A stretch of DNA of 64,000 nt from Telmatactis stephensoni (taxonomy: Eukaryota > Cnidaria > Anthozoa > Actiniaria > Isophelliidae). Location of the stretch: the NCBI GenBank assembly GCA_029948255.1, contig JALIZF010001536.1, positions 62,001 through 126,000 on the forward strand, given 5' to 3'. Numbering within the stretch: position 1 is the stretch's first letter; each line of letters starts with the position of its first letter. The position numbers and the translations under genes were made by a program. Of the stretch, positions 46,001 to 56,999 are shown one piece after another. Below the pieces are notes generated by a model, which was not told the origin of the DNA, did no database searches, and saw nothing but the letters and a program-made list of their open reading frames with translations.

Positions 46001-49000
46001 TGAACAATATCTCTTATGTGCTCCGTTTTGGAAAACATCACAAAGATCCTAACAAAGAGGTTTTGATAGTGCTGAGCCAGGAAACCCTCTATGACATAAA
46101 AAAATGAATTTGAAGTTTTTATGCTATCAACTATTTTACAACACTTGATACTAATCTTGCAATCTGATTGGTTGATTAGAGTGTGTCAATAAGAGGACAG
46201 ACACACTGTTGACGCGTTTTAGCACATGCTCATTCTGTTACCCCAATTAATGAAAAGGACTTTTTAACTTTTATCTCAAATAATTGTTGTAAAAAACAAA
46301 TTGAAGATTGTTTTGAGTTGTCTGTCCTCTTATTGACAAACTCTTGATGTCATAAAATGTTCAAAACTCAAGTGGAATCATGAGTGCACGTCAAGAGTGT
46401 GTCAATAAGAGGACAGACAACTGAAAACCATCTTCAATTTGTTAAATATACATTTGTATCATTAGTTGATAATAAGATGATGTTGAAAGAAATTTAAGAA
46501 ACTTCTCCATTAGAGAACATACATATAATAGAAGTTTCTTAAATTTCTTTCAACATCATAACCATACATGTAGATGGTGATTGATCATATATACAGTGCA
46601 CGTAGAAGGTTTTAATAAATGGTGTCCACCAGTGATCAATCACCATCTACATGTATCACTTCTTTGTAAATCTGACTTTGGTACATTGTAGCAATAGTAC
46701 CTTTGAAATAATATGGTACCAAGAAAAGCCCAAAAGAGACTCATTCATTTGGGCTTTTCATTTCTTCTTTAGGCTAAAATATGTACATGTAACATAATTA
46801 TAATTTATACATGTATGTGAAGTTGTAAAATTGCAGATCATTTACCTTTCAACTTCAATCTTATTGGAATTTCCACTTTATTCTTGGCATATATTCTGTT
46901 GAGCTTGGTTGAAAAGGTCCAGGATGTTGCCTTTACCAAGGGCAAGCGTTCAGGTTCAAATCCAATGTCAAACTCAAACTCACCAGGGATATTATCTCTC
47001 GAGTGTAAGAGAGACATTGCAGGTAAGGTAATTTGGTAGAAAGTTGGCAAAAGTTGTGGTGATTGTGGTGGCCGTGGTAGAATCACTTGTTGTTGACCTG
47101 CTGCATTCAAGTTTTGTTGCTCCTGTTAAAAATACATTACATTTTAATAGGACCAAAGTCAAAGCTTTCTTCCATACTGAAGCAGAACTTACACTGTAGG
47201 TTATGGCTAGAAACTGGAAAGATACTGTACACATAACTCATGTAAGATTTGACTATAGGCAGAGTCTGAGAAAATGCAGATGTGAAAGGCGAGGAACTAT
47301 TGTGATATGTGAGGTATACATGTAGGTACATACAGTACATGGATGTAGTACTTAAACATACATCTACAATTACAGTGAATTTACAATGCACTGACAATTC
47401 TGCATTCATGTGTCTTACTTGTCCCCTTAAACAATATAATTAAATATAGTCTGAATGTTAATTTGTATCAATAAATTAATGTTGTCGGTATCAAGCCTTG
47501 TGTACTCACCCAAAAGGGAGTATAGGAAGTTATAATTAAAAACCACAAAAATTTCACACTATTGTAAACTCAAATTCAGCTTGCTCTGACCTTATACACT
47601 AAAGAACTTCACTTACTGATGCTGAAGTCAATACCAAAGCGAAAAAGAAAGTGAAACTTTGCTACTACCCATACTCCTTTTCAGTCTAGTCACATGGGTT
47701 TGAGAGCTCTCACATGGCAACCTTTTTTGAAATGGGTGTATACTGATCCATCAGGATCATCTGGCAATATTTCAGTTTTTATTGCATAAATTATTAATTT
47801 GAGTGATTTGAATTCATTCTACACATACAGTGTAGTGCTTGCAATTCCATGCAAGCAGAAGTGCAGAATCAAAAATGACATGAATCTTCTGATTTTCAGA
47901 TAATCAGGGCTGTCAACTCTTCCGGATAATCCAGGAGTCTCCAGATTTTGGATCATATCTCCCGGTCTCAAGATTGGCCCCTGAAATCGCCCAGATAATC
48001 GCTTGAATCCTGGAATCGTGGCCATTTTAACTGAAATATCATCTTCTTTCTTGAAATATCTAATTCCCCCCCCCCTCCCACTAAGGCATGAAAATCAATC
48101 TCGGAAAAAGCACGGTGAAGCCTGGCATACGTTTTGTCTCTCTAAAATCAGATGATCAACAACTGTACTTTTAATTTCAAAATATGCAAGAAACAAAGAA
48201 TTTAAAAATGTCACAGCTACAAAAAATGTTTGAAATCATATTTTAAAGAAAATGACACAAACCTGGTGTAGGACATTGTGGAAGCTTTGATCAAAACTAG
48301 GATGTACAGGAAATTCTGACAGGTCATTGGACATGACACCCTCACTAGTGGAACTTCTACTTGCATTTTGGAAGAGCTCCTGCATGTTTATGAATTTAGT
48401 ATACAATTACAATTTAGTAATGTATTGTAAAATACTTATTATAATAGAGTCATTTTCGTATGAGTGGGAAACTTACCGCGCCGTACCGTGACCGTATCAG
48501 TGCCGTAATGTCTATAAAAGCATTCAAAATTCATGCCATAACCGTATCGTATCGTAACCGTACAGTGTTCCCACTCATACAAAAACGACTCTATAAAATA
48601 ATTATTATAAAATACAAATGTAAAAAATAATACACTTCACTTAGCTTTATTAGTTATTATATGTACCTGTCCACTGTTGGAATTTAACATTTCTGCAATT
48701 AAATAAATACAATAATTACTTAATATAAGAAGTATGTTTTACAGACTATGTCACTGTATAAGATGGATGTAAAATAATGATGAATATAGAAATCTCTGAC
48801 ATTGTTGCTGCATTGGCTTTGTTACAGATTTTTGTTCACTTCATCAAAAAATGATTTTAAAAATGCCCCAATGGTGATATGCAAAACTAAACTGATGTTG
48901 GCCTAATGGTATGCATTCCTTAGTAATCTTTTCCAAATTACCAACAATTCAATATCAAGTACAAAGTCTTGCATGCATCCAGCTACATGAGAAGAATACA

Positions 49001-49640
49001 CAATTCAGCACTGTGCAGTGCCATAATCATTAATATAAAAGTAGCTGTATGCATGTAGAAGGTATAAATACAGTCAAACCTACACTTACAAACACCTCTG
49101 GTACAGCATCAAGTGATAACAACTGCGCATGTCTCCAACTTCTATTGTCTTGGACAAATGGATAATTTTGAAAGTATCATTTCTAGCTGTCCGTACTTCT
49201 GCACTCGACTGTAATGCTCAGAAAAACTTTGGGGAGACTATATATGACTCAGACTCTTTATGAGAGAGGTAGCCCTAAGCCAGGTTAAAACCGTAATTGA
49301 GGCCACTTCTGTCCAGTGGTTCGCGCATACTCGTCATGTTATCACTTGCTGTTCTCTGGTACATGTAAGCATTATATACCTCCCATAAGTAGACACAACT
49401 CTTAAGTGGACTACATTTCCTGGCCCGAGGATGTTGATCTATGAGATAAGGTTCAACTGTATTTTCTAAAAAGTATACTGCAGGTATAATTATATATATA
49501 GGACTTTTAAAATTATCAATTATTTTACCTGGATCAATGTAATGGTTTACATCCCCAAGCTCAGATCTCAATTGATCCATTGTTCCATCTGATAGAGTAT
49601 GAAGCAGTTCTGAAATATCTGACCCTTGTGACATGGCCAC
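40017..49640 (-). CDS. TP53-like: p53/p63/p73-family transcription factor
   Basis: Eleven exons on the minus strand: 49640-49529, 48692-48667, 48379-48263, 47122-46846, 45692-45588, 44580-44475, 43678-43558, 42769-42703, 41888-41836, 41250-41150, 40095-40017. All ten introns are GT-AG with matching phases; 387 residues. N-terminus has a p53-TAD-like run (SDISELLHTL) and a Pro/Gln-rich linker. The DNA-binding domain spans about 130-275: PGEFEF, KATSWTFSTKLNRIYAK, SCLNTCPGGPDRR, LLEYQGHVVGKR and PGRD match p53 strand by strand. The tetramerisation segment is 320-351 (DEIYTIQVRGFRHFQEVLHF). Equivalents of human Arg248, Arg249 and Arg280 are kept (236, 237, 267), but Arg273 is Lys 260, and the zinc ligand His179 appears as Ser 189 after Cys 186; Cys 226 and 230 are kept. 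No SAM domain was seen. It is perhaps related to the divergent cnidarian p53 paralogues described in Nematostella. The last exon has a competing open frame. Confidence 0.9.
41290..41635. repeat. CCCTCCATCGGTCCCTCACA minisatellite
   Basis: A pyrimidine-rich array on the plus strand of diverged units around CCCTCCATCGGTCCCTCACA / CCATCAGTCTCTCTC. It lies in the p53-like intron 41251-41835, directly upstream (transcript sense) of the tetramerisation exon. Open frames across it are artefacts. Confidence 0.92.
42500..42658. mobile_element. Palindromic MITE
   Basis: ATTGAAGGGTTTCATGTGAA and the inverse TTTCACAGAGAACCCTTCAAT bound a foldback with inner GTGACTTTTT / AAAAAGTCAC pairing. It lies in a p53-like intron. 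Confidence 0.8.
43147..43402. mobile_element. MITE with GGCCATTTGCACTAACAGGT ends
   Basis: The exact inverse ACCTGTTAGTGCAAATGGCC occurs at the right end. TA precedes the left end and TG follows the right. The 256-bp interior has no open frame or secondary repeat. It lies in a p53-like intron. Confidence 0.86.
44709..44736. repeat. (TG)n microsatellite
   Basis: About a dozen TG units in the p53-like intron 44581-45587. Confidence 0.95.
45735..45850. repeat. Purine-rich tract
   Basis: GGAGGGAGGAAGG / AGAGGAAAAGAAAGG-type sequence in the p53-like intron upstream of the exon 45588-45692. Lower complexity, diverged. Confidence 0.7.
46140..46450. mobile_element. Foldback with GTGTCAATAAGAGGACAGAC
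   Basis: GAGTGTGTCAATAAGAGGACA occurs at 46182 and again near 46394, and its inverse TGTCCTCTTATTGACAAACT is at about 46321, with TTGAAGATTGTTTTGAGTTG as the paired inner arm. Compare 13454-13562. Confidence 0.7.
46484..46655. repeat. Two adjacent hairpins
   Basis: Hairpin 1 (about 46484-46562): GAAAGAAATTTAAGAAACTT and its exact inverse. Hairpin 2 (about 46563-46655): ACATGTAGATGGTGATTGATCA and its inverse TGATCAATCACCATCTACATGT. Both are short foldbacks in the p53-like intron or next to exon 46846-47122; function unknown. Confidence 0.8.
47460..47738. mobile_element. Decayed copy of the 8017-8299 MITE
   Basis: In inverse orientation the segment reproduces both ends of the 8-kb element: CACCCATTTCAAAAAAGGTT at one end, then GACTAGACTGAAAAGGAGTA and TGGGTAGTAGC, and AATGTTGTCGGTA at the other. 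TA follows at 47739-47740. It lies in the p53-like intron 47123-48262. Confidence 0.75.
48446..48591. mobile_element. TA-target MITE, CGTATGAG family
   Basis: GAGTCATTTTCGTATGAGTG after TA 48444-48445 and the inverse CACTCATACAAAAACGACTC before TA 48592-48593. It is the clearest copy of the family at 146 bp and lies in a p53-like intron. Confidence 0.86.
49153..49349. repeat. Dispersed repeat, copy 2 (inverse of 6188-6380)
   Basis: Matches 6188-6380 in reverse. It lies just inside the first p53-like intron; reading exon 1 through its donor would run into this repeat, which supports the splice model. Confidence 0.8.
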
Positions 49641-51547
49641 AATCTAAACTGCAGTCCTGTTTAAAGACAGTATTACTTGGTCACTTCTTAGGATAGTTAA
49701 CAGCTAGGCTTGAATTTAACAGTAAATTTTCAACGTTTGGTAATTAAAAATGTGTCCAAGTAACCTGACATGGTTAGCAAAAGTTTTCTTTAAAATAATT
49801 CATTACACAGAAAAAATCTTTGCAATAAATTGAAACACAGAAACTTGGATAATAAACTTTATCATTTGGTTTGTAAAATGTATCAGTTTCTATTAACCCA
49901 CATGGTTAATTATCCCAAAAATTAAATAAGAAAAAGTCAAAGCTGCACAAAATGGAAAAATATACTTGTAAAATAGGACAATAACAGAAATACACTGCAG
50001 GTTTTAAAGCAGACAGCCATTTTTTTTTAAATCATGCAAACTCAGATGTTCGACTTGCAACCTTGATAATTTACTTCTTCCATCAAAATTAAAAATACAA
50101 AGTCTTGTATTCAGTGATTCAGGGTAGGTCCTTATTTTCATAAGCTTAAAAATCCCTCATTAAAAGGAAGTGGAAAAAGTTGATCTCAAGTCTATAATAA
50201 TGCCAGTCAACATGCAGCAATGCTGGAAAACATGCAGTACCTCTGCTCAAATCTCTTTTTTGCAACCATCTGAGACTGTAAATCTTCCCATAACAAATCA
50301 TTCACAAAAACTCATACATGTATGAACTAATATTCTGTGGTCTAGTTACCCCCCTCCCCCTCCAATTTTTTTGAGTTACCATTGTTGGTGTTCCACTAAA
50401 AAGCTAATGAAAGTGTATTTGCAATGATTTAGCACAGTTCGCACACGAGATCAAGCAAGAACCAAAACATTTGAAATTGTTTTCTATACACTGTTTCAAG
50501 CCAGAGCATTTTGTTACTCACCTAACATATTTTCTTCGGATCTAACATAGAAGGAACTACGAGTTTATTCGCTAAAAAGTTGTGTTTTACCGGTCATCAA
50601 TTTTGTAGATGAAACTGATTTCGAGATGAGGCATTCGAAGTATTGTGAATATATAATTAGGGGATTCCCCGCCACGAGGTTTCCCCCAACGCGCCTTACA
50701 AAACTTTTACAAATCCGCTAATCTACAACAATAAATCCTCACGACAATATATAAACTTAGCCGTTTACAACAGCAGCAATATGTTAATTATCGGGTTTTA
50801 AAGGACACCGAAGAATTAGGTTTGTAAACGTAACGTTTAAAGGTTTTCAGACAAACGAAGAAGACGAAGTTTGCTTGTTGGCGTGTTTTACGAGACAAGT
50901 CAAATGTCTAAACATATCGCATCATACAAGCCAATTAATAAGCTAGGTTGTCTCTCAAACTGACTTCTACGACTTCTAATTACTCTAGCAATCCAAATGT
51001 ACCAAAATACTTTCTCGAATCAAAGCAGTGTAGATTTCAAAGAACTTACTCGATCGGTGACCACGAATGCCACAAGTTGTTGTCCTCCAACAACCGTCTG
51101 TGGATTTCAGATAACTTTCAAAGTAGCAAATGGAACAGCCAGGAGATTTCAAGAAGCTTTTGTGAACAATTAACATAAGTTATAACGATTAACAAAGATG
51201 GAAAATAAACAAAATCAATGAGTATTTACCCGACCAACAAGTGAAAGACGAGCCACGCGTTAGACGCTGTCAAATGACCTGTGAGCCCTAAAGCCCTGGG
51301 ACAGCGGTAATAAACAAAAACGCGGGCTGCGCTCGGCCAATCACAAGCTCCTCGTAGTTTCTGAGTGTAAAATTCCACGAGTTTTCGAACCCTAACAACT
51401 ATACAAATTAAAACAAATTAAAATAGCAAAATTGGTCTCTTGCTTCATTGGTCATAATACCGTATTAAACCGTAATAGCGACCACAAATCAAGTCGCGAA
51501 GCGACGATATCGATCGCCTTTTCGAGTGAATTCAACGTGGAATTTAG

Positions 51548-52317
51548 GGACCGTTCATTTTTTATCAGGGAGGGGGGGGCGGTGGAATTCCAGCAGGAGT
51601 CCATACAAGAAAAACTAGCCCCCCCTCTATAAGCCTGATTTTTTTTAATGACCCCCCCTCTCCACCGCTCCCCTCCCTCCCTGATAAAAAATGAATGATC
51701 CCTAAAAGGATCTCAAAAGTTTGTTGCAGTTGTATAAATGTTAGCAATCCATGTACTTTAATGTCAGATTATTTCGTTTTTCATGATCATTTACAGGCCC
51801 GTAGGCTGCATTCTGAATGGGGATTCGTTTCGGAATCAGGGTGGATCAATTTTCTGTAAAGAATAAAGCTCTTGCTCTTCTGAGAGCAAGCAGAACATTT
51901 TCAGAAACCATTTACAATAACGACATTATGCGAGCGCGAAGCGCGAGCTGCTCGTCAAAGTAAGGCATGAAAGTAACTCAAAAGTACTACATTTCTGATT
52001 CAGTAAATGAGTAGTTAGCACATATAACTAGTTTCGGATTTTGTAATATCAGTACATTTTAATTTGCGAGCGCGAAGCGCGAGCCGCTCAGCGATAGGCA
52101 GTAAAGTAGTAACTCAGAAATGTTCTATTCTGTTTCCCTTACTTAAAAATAACTGATAAAAGCTCATTGGTATGATGTTTTTGAATGGCCCCCCCTTTTG
52201 ACATTGATTCTTCTACATGTGGCCCCCCCTCTATAGGCCTGATTTTTTTGAATGGCCCCCCCCCCCCCCCATATTTCCACCGCCCCCCTCTCCCTGATAA
52301 AAAATGAATGGTCCCTT
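51548..52317. mobile_element. G/C-tract foldback element with three ends
   Basis: GGGACCGTTCATTTTTTATC at 51549 has inverse copies ending at about 51704 and again at about 52317 (GATAAAAAATGAATG(A/G)TCCCT). Runs of G then C follow each end (GGGAGGGGGGG, CCCCCCTCTATA). The pattern suggests a short element plus an extended or duplicated version sharing the left end. Confidence 0.7.
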
Positions 52318-52667
52318 ACCGAGTCGAGTCAATAAATTTTCCTTTAATCGTATAGCACACAAGGCTAGAAAAGAAGATAAATGCGCATAGGAAGCCATTT
52401 CATTGCCAACAAACAAAACTAACTGACGAATCATATTGAAGCTGTAGGCATGAATGAAAACCACCTTTGCAAACCGGGCCTAGTCGTGCTGTAAAATGAG
52501 GAGCAAAATTCTGATCAAATGACTTCGAAACAAATTTTCTTTCACTGCAATCGAAATGAAGAATCACCGGTGGGCATTATCCAGGAGGAACAGTTGTGTG
52601 AGTGTCTCATGAGGGGCAAAACAAGACGTTCTAGGAACCGGGAAAAATTCGTTTGGATCACTCTGCA

Positions 52668-52701
52668 ATGGCAGTCACTGCCACCGTTGAACAGAAAAAC
52701 G
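52668..52701 (+). CDS. Possible first coding exon, unidentified
   Basis: ATGGCAGTCACTGCCACC opens a short frame (MAVTATVEQKN) followed by a good donor, AACG|gtaagc. No matching downstream exon was found in the window, and 11 residues are too few to name. Recorded only because the start context (GCAATGG) and donor are both good. Confidence 0.2.
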
Positions 52702-54964
52702 GTAAGCATTTGTCTAGTTTAATAGCTCTCATATCAAGCATTTTATCTTTGATGTTCTGAAAAACTAGTTTGAGCGCTTTGTCGGAGTTTTTAGGCCACA
52801 ACCGGGTTCGATGAAGACTGAGGCACGCGGAGAGTTGCCTGAGTTGAAGTCGCTACGGACTTCCCTAGATTTTGGCTGTAAAACAAACTCAAAAATGAAC
52901 TTTCCTTAAGGAAAATACTGTTTTGAACAATCAACTTTGTTAATATTTTCTAAAAATCAATTCAGTGTTGTCTTGTCTTGCTTTGATCTGATTTTCGGCA
53001 TGTTGTTCGGTCACTTTGGTTTTAATTTGCCCAGCTTGAGAAGTAGTGATTTTGCATCTCCTGCTCAGTCATCAGAAGTATAATAAATAGGCTTATGCAG
53101 TACTTTAGAAAGACTGAAGTATTCACTCATGTTTAACTTTTAATTTCTTCTTTGGATGTGTAAGAAAATCTTTTAGGGCAAGCTAGCACACTTTTGAATG
53201 TACTGAACCGAGCTGAACATGTCTGTTCGGACGGTGCAGCTGTTTATGATCGTCCTTTTAGTTTTTGTTTGTATTTGTTTTAATATTTTTCGAAAGATTA
53301 TATGATTGGAGATAAAAATATTCTAAATTATTCTAAAAGAGTATGAAAGAGTAAAACATTTTTTTATATAAGTGCGGACGTAAAAGGAAGCCCCTCGATT
53401 CCACAAAATATCACCATCCTTCTCGACCAATCGAATCAGCGCGTGATTTAGCAGTTTGCTATACGATTCAGTTTAAAATTAGCATTCAGGAATTGCTGGG
53501 TTAATTATATGAGGCTTGTGAAGAAGTAGTCTACCTGAAATTATATTTGACAAAGCGATTCAGGTGGTCAGAGGTCAGCGGTTACTAAAGTGGACAATGA
53601 CAATTTATCAAGTTCGAGTGACTCTGACGAAGTTCTTTGAAGATCCAAGCTGAAGCCAGGTCAAGTTTGAGTACTCCAGATAATATGTGCAGACAAGTTT
53701 TGCTGAAAATAAGAAGAATCCCAAAGCGCGCACAGTCGATCCGAATGTGTCTTCGGATAGACAACGGGCCACTTTGAAAAAGAAAACGGAAAAATAAATA
53801 CAAATATTCCTTTGACTGAGTAACCAGCATCTTATTATAGTAAATACGAGAAGCAACTTTCTAGCAAATTTAACACTTTGGAGCAACTTTCTGAGAAATT
53901 TTGAACATCTTTTTCAACAATTTGGAGTAACAAAAGAAGCACAAGTAACGTGTCATCGCTACATATTTTCAATGAGGGCGTTCGATGTTAAGTTCATGAT
54001 CCCCGTGCTTCAAAGTAGCGCCCTATTTTTTTTGGTAAGTGTCTCGAGTTACTCCTTCACGTTAACGCACTTTTCGAGTTATGCGTTTGACCACACCCAA
54101 TTTTTTTCTTGGTCATCCTATCGCATACTGGATGTGACCAAAGCATTTCATAGTTTCCGTAGAAAAGCCAATAGACTAAAATATGAACCATTAACCGTAA
54201 AAGCCACCAACCCATTAAGGTCCTCAAACATGAGAAAATATCATTATGGCGTATCCATGTTTAAACAGTTATTTGCTGATTTATTTGCTGATAAATGCAC
54301 GAAATCCATGTTTAGAATTTGCGTAAATGAAAATGAAATCCCTAGCCCTCCCTAGAGAGTAGAAAGAATTACGATGCATTATGGGACATTTTCAAGATGG
54401 CCACCAAAAGGACCAAAAGCCATTCGTTTGTCCCGGTGGAGCATGCTTCCCGGTGGTCAATCGTACGAATCACAGCCGGGGCCCTGACTGCAATAACCAC
54501 AGGGTGACCAAGCAGTGCTAGTGTGCAAAATGAGATAAGAACCACAGGAAGACCACACATAAGCGGCAATTCATTTCTTATTCTAAGGAGGATATTTGAT
54601 TTTATTCTAAAGAGGATATATAAATATGCAGAATCTGTGCATATTAATAAGATTCACAATCTCTGCATATCAATGAGGTTCACGATCTTTTACGAATCGT
54701 AAACCACTGGTTACGAATCGACTCGATCCGTGTGTATTGGACATGTCTGTAATCAATGTGCTGTTTTTTGACTTTTTTGATCATCGCTCGATCGTGAAAA
54801 ACTGCTTTACATGTTCCCCTCACTACTGAGTAAGTAGAAAAGGAAAAACTGAAATCATTACGCTATTTAGTGGCACAGGTCGATCCGGATAGTGGAAATC
54901 TGTACGACGTCGGTCCATATAGGCAAGACCTCGGGGACAGCCCGGGGGTAGGGGGGGAGGGGGG

Positions 54965-55298
54965 AATCGGGTATGCTCGTCGGAAATTTAAAAAAAAATA
55001 CCCCTAAAAGATATCGGAAGTCTTTTTAAAAGGGCGTGGCCGGACGATTTTTTAACCCCTAAGAGATACCAGCGATAACGAGATAATGAACATTATTGGT
55101 ATGAACACAAAATTGGATGGTCGACACGCTTTTGTTGGGTACATTTCTTCCATTTGAGAACAAGATAATAGCGATGGGCTCTTTTGATACCCTAGAAGAT
55201 ACCAGGAAATGCTAAAACTCTAAGCTTCAATTTTAACACCCTAAAAGATACCACATCGCTGATTTTTACTCCTAAGAGATACGACGAGCATACCCGAT
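54965..55298. mobile_element. MITE with CCCTAAAAGATACC iterons
   Basis: ATCGGGTATGCTCGTCG at the left and its inverse CGACGAGCATACCCGAT at the right form the ends. The interior contains about six direct or near copies of (A)CCC(C)TAA(A/G)AGATA(C)C on the plus strand. Poly-G and poly-C blocks flank it on either side. Confidence 0.78.
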
Positions 55299-55654
55299 CC
55301 TTTTACAATAGAGTCCACCCCCCCCGATGGGACAGTTTTTCCCTATCCGGACGTCCCAGCCGGAAAATGACATATATTTCTTGAACTTTATATGGCCTAC
55401 TTGGCTCGGTTTCCTTTGTTCTCCGAGTGTCTATAACTAACTCACCACACTAGGCTTTGAATTCTTTCGATAGAGATTGGGGCTGCAAGTTAACTGAATT
55501 TACCTAGTCATCAACTTACTGAGGGGTTGATGTTTATATGAACGAAAGATATACCAAACGCGCGTCATCAAATTACCTGCAGTTGTACAGAAAGAATACA
55601 AGGGAGAATAATCAATGCCCTTCGATTTCAGGATTTTGATGTTAAAATTCAGTA

Positions 55655-56336
55655 CGAAAACCTCATTATAGCTTGCACTGGTTACCTGTTGAACAGCGTA
55701 TTGAATTTAAGATACTTTTGTTGACTTTCAAGGCTTTAAATAATGCTGCTCCTTTGTATCTCTGTGAACTTGTAGAGCCGTATGTGCCATCTCGCTCCTT
55801 GAGATCTTCATCATTAAATCTTTTAACCAAAGGCTCCTTCAAACTTAAAACATATGGGAGAAGAGCCTTTTCAAATGCCGCACCAGAGTTATGGAATAGT
55901 CTTCCAACTAATATCAGGCTATGTAATACTGTTTCTAGTTTTAAGCGCGAGCTTAAAACCTGGCTCTTCAAACGAGCCTATAATAAATAATTTCCTTGAT
56001 AGTTTTATTTCGATTTAATAAATATTTTTAATAATTTTACAAATTTAAAATAATTAAAATTAAACAAAAACAAATTATACAATGTTGCAATGTTGTTATG
56101 TTATAATATATTGATGAAATGAAAGTTATCAACATTGAATTGAAAAATGAATTGAAAGTAATTATGAAACAGTATATATATATAATATATATATATATAT
56201 TTAATATATATTTAGCATTTTTAATTTACATTTTAAAGTTTTTATATATATTTTTTTTCAAGAATTGTAAAGCGTTGTTGAACGAAAGGATATTGACGCT
56301 ATATAAAATATTATTATTATTATTATTATTATTAGA
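55655..56336 (+). mobile_element. 5'-truncated LINE (CR1/L2-like) 3' end
   Basis: A frame ending at 55990 encodes the C-terminal end of a non-LTR reverse transcriptase: LHWLPVEQRIEFKILLLTFK, then NAAPLYLCELVEPY, AFSNAAPELWNSLP and LKTWLF. Upstream the frame closes at once, so only the last ~110 codons remain. A 3' untranslated region follows, ending at GACGCTATATAAAATATT and an ATT-repeat tail (56309-56335), typical of CR1/L2-type 3' ends. The copy is dead on arrival: a 5'-truncated retrotransposition product. Confidence 0.86.
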
Positions 56337-56999
56337 TCTCGACATGAATTTTTGAATGGGAAATAAAATTGACTTGCATCTATTCTTGTTCATTTAACAT
56401 ATGCGGTGAGAAATTCGAGTTATTCTGTATATTTACAACTAAAAATAAATACGGAACTTTTTCGAGAGGGGAATAGAGCGAGTTTTGAGAAATTACTTTT
56501 TTATCGCACCAAAAATTAGAAAAATACCGGTTACTATACCAACAGATCTTCACATGTGAAAGATATGATATCGCTGCGCTCACTCGTGAGATATCAATTG
56601 AACACTCGAAGATAAAGTAGTATTAGCCATGTAATATCCTCTCTATATATTATATTATATGCGTTATATAAAAATATCTATAAAAGCTATGACTAAATAA
56701 TTATGAATTAAATTGAAATCTAAATTCATTAACATCTATGCCAATTTCTTAAAAAAATATTTACGAATTGCCATCTTAAAAGACTTGAGAGAGTTCATTT
56801 TCCTAATGTTTACTGGAATACTGTTCCAAAATCTTGCACTTGTAACTTCAAAGGTTTTCCCCCCTTCTGTCTCTCTTTTCAACCTCGGACAAACCAAGTT
56901 GATAGATGCATTCTAAGTCTAAGCCTTCATTGAAGACCACTCCCAATAGCTTGATCTCTCGAATTTGCCGAGCTGCATGGTTGTTTATACCACACCTCT

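Larger units (their letters stand above)
49641..54960. other. Upstream of p53-like gene; no confident gene
   Basis: Holds the 5' flank of the p53-like gene, the G/C-rich element 51548-52317, two copies of GCGAGCGCGAAGCGCGAGC (51931 and 52066), and otherwise unique AT-rich DNA. Open frames at 50948-51178, 53585-53886 and 53972-54355 show no domain or splice support. A short candidate start exon is listed at 52668. Confidence 0.5.

Noticed and set aside
53972..54355. 127-residue open frame, plus strand
   Set aside because: Composition is AT-driven with no domain; the hydrophobic start does not lead to a recognisable mature protein.
54369..54569. Hydrophobic minus-strand frame and an overlapping plus-strand start ATGGCCACCAAAAGG
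   Set aside because: Neither frame has a convincing donor or a partner exon. The plus frame ends after a few dozen codons.
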